Shown here piece after piece: positions 60,955 to 64,000 of a DNA stretch of 64,000 nucleotides. Source of the DNA: Tiliqua scincoides (lineage: Eukaryota > Chordata > Lepidosauria > Squamata > Scincidae); contig NC_089829.1 of the NCBI RefSeq assembly GCF_035046505.1, forward strand, positions 9,201,396 through 9,265,395, in the 5' to 3' direction. A model generated the notes under the pieces. The model did no database searches. It was given only the letters and a program-made list of their open reading frames with translations, and was not told where the DNA came from. Position 1 is the first letter of the stretch. The number at the start of each line of letters is the position of its first letter. A program made the translations under genes and the position numbers.

Positions 60955-61400
60955 TAGTTGGCAACCTTCAGTCTCGAAAGACTCTGGTATCGCACTCTGA
61001 ATGGTGGTTCTGAAACAGCGTCTAGTGTGACTGAAAAGGCCGATTCGGGAGTGACAATCCATTCCACACCGGGAGCAAGTGCAGTCTGTCCCTGGTCTGT
61101 CTCCCTGGCTATGGGCCTTCCTTCTTTGCCTCTTTGCCTCAGACTGTTGGCCAAGTGTCTCTTCAAACTGGAAGGGGCCATGCTGTACAGCCTGCCTCCA
61201 AGTGGGCCGCTCAGAGGCCAGGGTTTCCCACCTGTTGAGGTCCACTCCTAAGGCCTTCAGATCCCTCTTGCAGGTGTCCTTGTATCGCAGCTGTGGTCTA
61301 CCTGTAGGGCGCTTTCCCTGCACAAGTTCTCCATAGAGGAGATCCTTTGGGATCCGGCCATCACGCATTCTCACAACATGACCAAGCCAACGCAGGCGTC
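60955..61400 (-). mobile_element. LINE 3' end with C2H2-like finger (copy upstream of G7)
   Basis: This is the duplicate of 50150-50740, here keeping the full finger: CTCSRCGMDCHSRIGLFSHT. Part of its 5' side is disrupted by ATCC and CTAT microsatellites and by repeated GTTTCAGCAGTGCATACATG at 61404 and 61513. Confidence 0.75.
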
Positions 61401-61436
61401 TTGTTTCAGCAGTGCATACATGCTAGTGATTTCATG

Positions 61437-61612
61437 ATCCATCCATCCATCCATCCATCCATCCATCCAACGCAGGCGTCTATCCAACACAGGCACCAAT
61501 GCAGGCGTCTCTGTTTCAGCAGTGCATACATGCTAGGAAATTCCATGATCTATCTATCTATCGATCTAGGAATAGGCATGATCTATCTATATCTATATCT
61601 ATCTATAGGCAT
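61437..61612 (+). repeat. (ATCC)n and (CTAT)n microsatellites
   Basis: An ATCC run lies at about 61437-61468 and CTAT-type runs at 61550-61612. Copies of a GCAGGCGTCT phrase lie between them, showing slippage within the LINE copy. Confidence 0.85.
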
Positions 61613-61619
61613 TCCAATC

Positions 61620-62990
61620 CATTAGTCCAACTCAGGAGGCAGATTGGAAAATGAAGAGGGGGGGCAGTGAGGAAGAGGAGGTGTGGAGGGGAGGAGAGTG
61701 CTGAGCTAGAACACTGGAGACCGGGAGGAGCAGAGGATGGCACAGCATCAGGTCTGGAGGGTAGAAATTGGCATGCAGCCTCAGGCATTGGGAGCTCTGG
61801 GGTCGGCCCTGATCGCAAGTCTATCCTGCTTGTGTTTCATTTGTGCACAGTGAGACATTTTTTAGTGTCTACAGGACTCCCTCCCAGGACTTTGTGCAGG
61901 CTGCATTTGCATTTTGAATTAGCAATGCAAATAGAACTTGCAGAAAAATCTGAAACAGAAGAACACATGGTGGCAGTGGTGGTCTACTGTGGAACCCAGA
62001 GGCACACCTGGAGGTGCCACCCCAACCTGCATATGCCACTCCCCAACTGGAGATGCCACCCCCTGAATGCCAGCTGCCTCCCCCCAGAGGCATTCTGAGG
62101 GCCATGGAGCCTCCCCCCCAGCCATATCCCCTGGGGTCACTTGTACCCATGGACCTCCCCCCTAGATTCACCACTGCAGGGTGGGGGCAGAGCTTTCACA
62201 TGCACCGGTGTGTGGGGTGCATATCTATGGAAGCTGGACAGCATTTGTGCAAGTATAATATCTGTGCAGAGTTGAGGACCGGTTCGGCCCTGATCCAAAT
62301 TCCTCCTCTGCATGTGAAAATCACTGCATGCACTTGGACCACTCACTTCTCTCAGTCCCATCTATTTTACAGAGTTGTACCGACACTAGAAAGAGAGATA
62401 CTTGTCCAATGAGCTGAGTTCTTTGAAGAGCAGATGGGTTAACAATTTAACTCTGTTGAATTCTCTTGATGGAATAAATATTTATTGATAACAGCGTGAT
62501 GAGGCTGAAAAATGTTTCTGAAACTAGAAACAGATTCATCCTCAGAGAGGCAGGTTCAGTATATTGTCCAGTTCCAAACTTCTCACAAACTGACCTGGAA
62601 GCCAAAACATTGGTATACATTCAGTCGTATTTTCCCATCAGGATTGCAAATTTACAAGACCGACGTGCCTGAAAGTCTCCAGAATTTTTTTCAGGTCCAA
62701 GATTTTACGTGAACCTGTTTAGCAGCTATTAAGACAGAACTGAACTTGAGTGAGAGCCTTACTCGTATTTTCATAGAAAACTTTTCCTCCTGTAATGGAT
62801 CAGTCACAGCCTTTCCAAAGGGGAAAGCAAATCTGTTCCAAAAAGGCACTGGTCTTTGATCAAGACGCACTTTGTCTTACAGTCAAAGCAGCAGCTTTTT
62901 TTATTCCCTAGAGGAGGAGTTCAGAGAAACTTCCCTCTACTATTGGCTGCTGGAATTTCCTGAGCACATGAGAAGCAGGAAATCAAATCA
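61620..62990 (+). repeat. G7 upstream segment, duplicate of the G6 upstream segment
   Basis: The order of blocks matches 52.4-54.35 kb: the GGAGGAGAGTGCTGAG region, the GTGGTGGC-rich region, GGAATAAATATTTAT(T/A)GATAACAG, and the GATCAGTCACAGCC region just before exon 1. It is diverged and shortened compared with the G6 flank. No separate gene is seen. Confidence 0.65.
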
Positions 62991-63042
62991 GAAGGGGATC
63001 TCAGAGAGGACAAGGCCAGATTCTCCTCCCAACTCCACTGAA

Positions 63043-63219
63043 ATGGGATTGCTGCCTGCATTCCTGCTTTTAATACTAGCTGCTTTAATTGCATTTGTGA
63101 TTTTGCTGGTTGTGGGAAGCATTTATTTTGATGCCACCAACTCACAGATTCCTCCTGGGGTGGAAAAGCCAGCAAAGCTCCGAATCCTTCATGTCATGCT
63201 CTGTGGTTTTTGTGTCTTG
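63043..63219 (+). CDS. AADACL4: G7: AADACL4-like gene, exon 1 only (cut by window end)
   Basis: This 59-codon first exon starts MGLLPAFLLLILAAL, contains the family's IPPGVE stretch just after the anchor, and ends at a GTAAGT donor. It is closest to G6 exon 1 (both read FDATNS), and its upstream DNA is a diverged duplicate of the G6 upstream region. As in G6, there is an in-frame upstream ATG at 62968, 25 codons before the chosen start. The remaining exons would lie beyond 64000. Confidence 0.8.
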
Positions 63220-64000
63220 GTAAGTTAATGTGTGTGCGGGGGGCGGGGGGGGGGGGAGTTAAACTACAGTGCATCAAAATGAGACTGATAGGAACCTTGT
63301 TGACTGGGCAGGTTAAGAGTTAAAGTGGCTGACTGGCTTTGGGATTCAATCTGGGTTCACTTTAGACCAAGACTTTATAAAGGGACCTTTGGAGACAGAT
63401 ACACTTCAAGTCAGGGCCTGTGGTCTGGAGCTGCTTGTTTTTTGTGCTCACTCTGTACAAGAGGCTTGCACAGTGTTGTCATCGTCCATCTCCCTCCTAT
63501 GTGTTCCTTTCATGTACAGGGTCATAAAACTTAAATAGTTGTATGCATCAAAGGTAATGACATGGTATTTTTGGAGAACAGAAGGACAATGTGCTGCTGT
63601 TCACCTGCCCCAAATGTAAAAGTCAACCAGTGAAACAGGAGGAGTAATAGTGGGGAGGTCAAATGTTCATGGGGCAGGTGAACCTTTTTTCCTGAGGCCG
63701 TATTTGAAGGGTGGATGTTGTACAAGGGGGGCAGCAGGGCCTCTGAGAGGAATTTTATCGGGGGGGGGGGGCGTACAAAGTTTCTTTTGGGCCCTTTAAA
63801 AAGGGGGAGGGGTGAAACAGAGTGGAGGAGGGTGGTGAAGGGAGAGCAGAATGGGGGCAGAGAAGGGCAAATCAGAATGGGAGGAGGTTGGAGACAGCTG
63901 GATAAGTCTTTGGAGCCCAGGTCTACCCACCCATGTGGCATAGACAGCTAGATACAGTAACACCGAAAACAAAACACACTCCTAAATCTCTCTAAAATCT
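63220..64000 (+). other. Start of G7 intron 1
   Basis: This follows G6 intron 1 (TTGACTGGGCAGG, GGCTTTGGGATTCAATCTGG, GCATGGT(A/T)TTTTTGGAGA) to about 63.73 kb. A purine-rich, G-run segment with no match elsewhere in the window then begins. Exon 2 is not reached. Confidence 0.6.

Overview
The window is vertebrate nuclear DNA, most likely from a squamate reptile (lizard or snake). It has intron-split genes, a BovB LINE 3' end, L2/CR1-class LINE remnants, tRNA-derived SINE sequence and many microsatellites. The only host genes I can support are members of one family: arylacetamide deacetylase-like 4 (AADACL4-like) esterases of the hormone-sensitive-lipase group. All lie on the + strand, head to tail. 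Each complete gene has four coding exons of constant size (177, 217, 64 and 775 nt including the stop) and encodes 410 residues: an N-terminal membrane anchor, an HGGG oxyanion motif, a GxSxG nucleophile, and the late Asp and His of an alpha/beta-hydrolase triad.

Layout: 1-30420 is three nearly identical tandem units of 10147, 10131 and 10142 bp. Each carries one intact gene (A1, A2, A3) and the three encode identical proteins. A fourth unit begins at 30421 but keeps near-identity only to about 33.8 kb, inside and just after its exon 1. It then becomes an older, hybrid locus (P4, 33577-39504) with two copies of exon 2 and three frameshifts; I call it a pseudogene. Next come a divergent intact gene G5 (43693-49621), an intact gene G6 (54405-59159), and the first exon of a further gene G7 (63043-63219) cut by the window end. 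G6 and G7 share duplicated upstream DNA (about 50.15-54.4 kb and 60.95-63.0 kb), so the cluster has grown in at least two steps.

Between and inside the genes are transposon remnants, several with target-site duplications and an empty site in a paralogue. They include a 1036-bp long-TIR element next to exon 2 of A1-A3, a CR1-like LINE tail in intron 1 of A1-A3 and an independent one in G6, a solo LTR in G5 intron 1, a Tigger-like element, a BovB tail in the G5 3' UTR, and a second solo LTR nested in an L2 LINE. Shared and private insertions, plus intron types, show repeated unequal crossing-over and gene conversion.

The products are expected to be ER-membrane, lumen-facing serine esterases acting on small ester or amide lipids and xenobiotics, by analogy with AADAC. 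The most unusual coding points are the loss of Trp after HGGG in A1-A3 (HGGGG) and a GSSSGG nucleophile elbow in G5 in place of GDSAGG.
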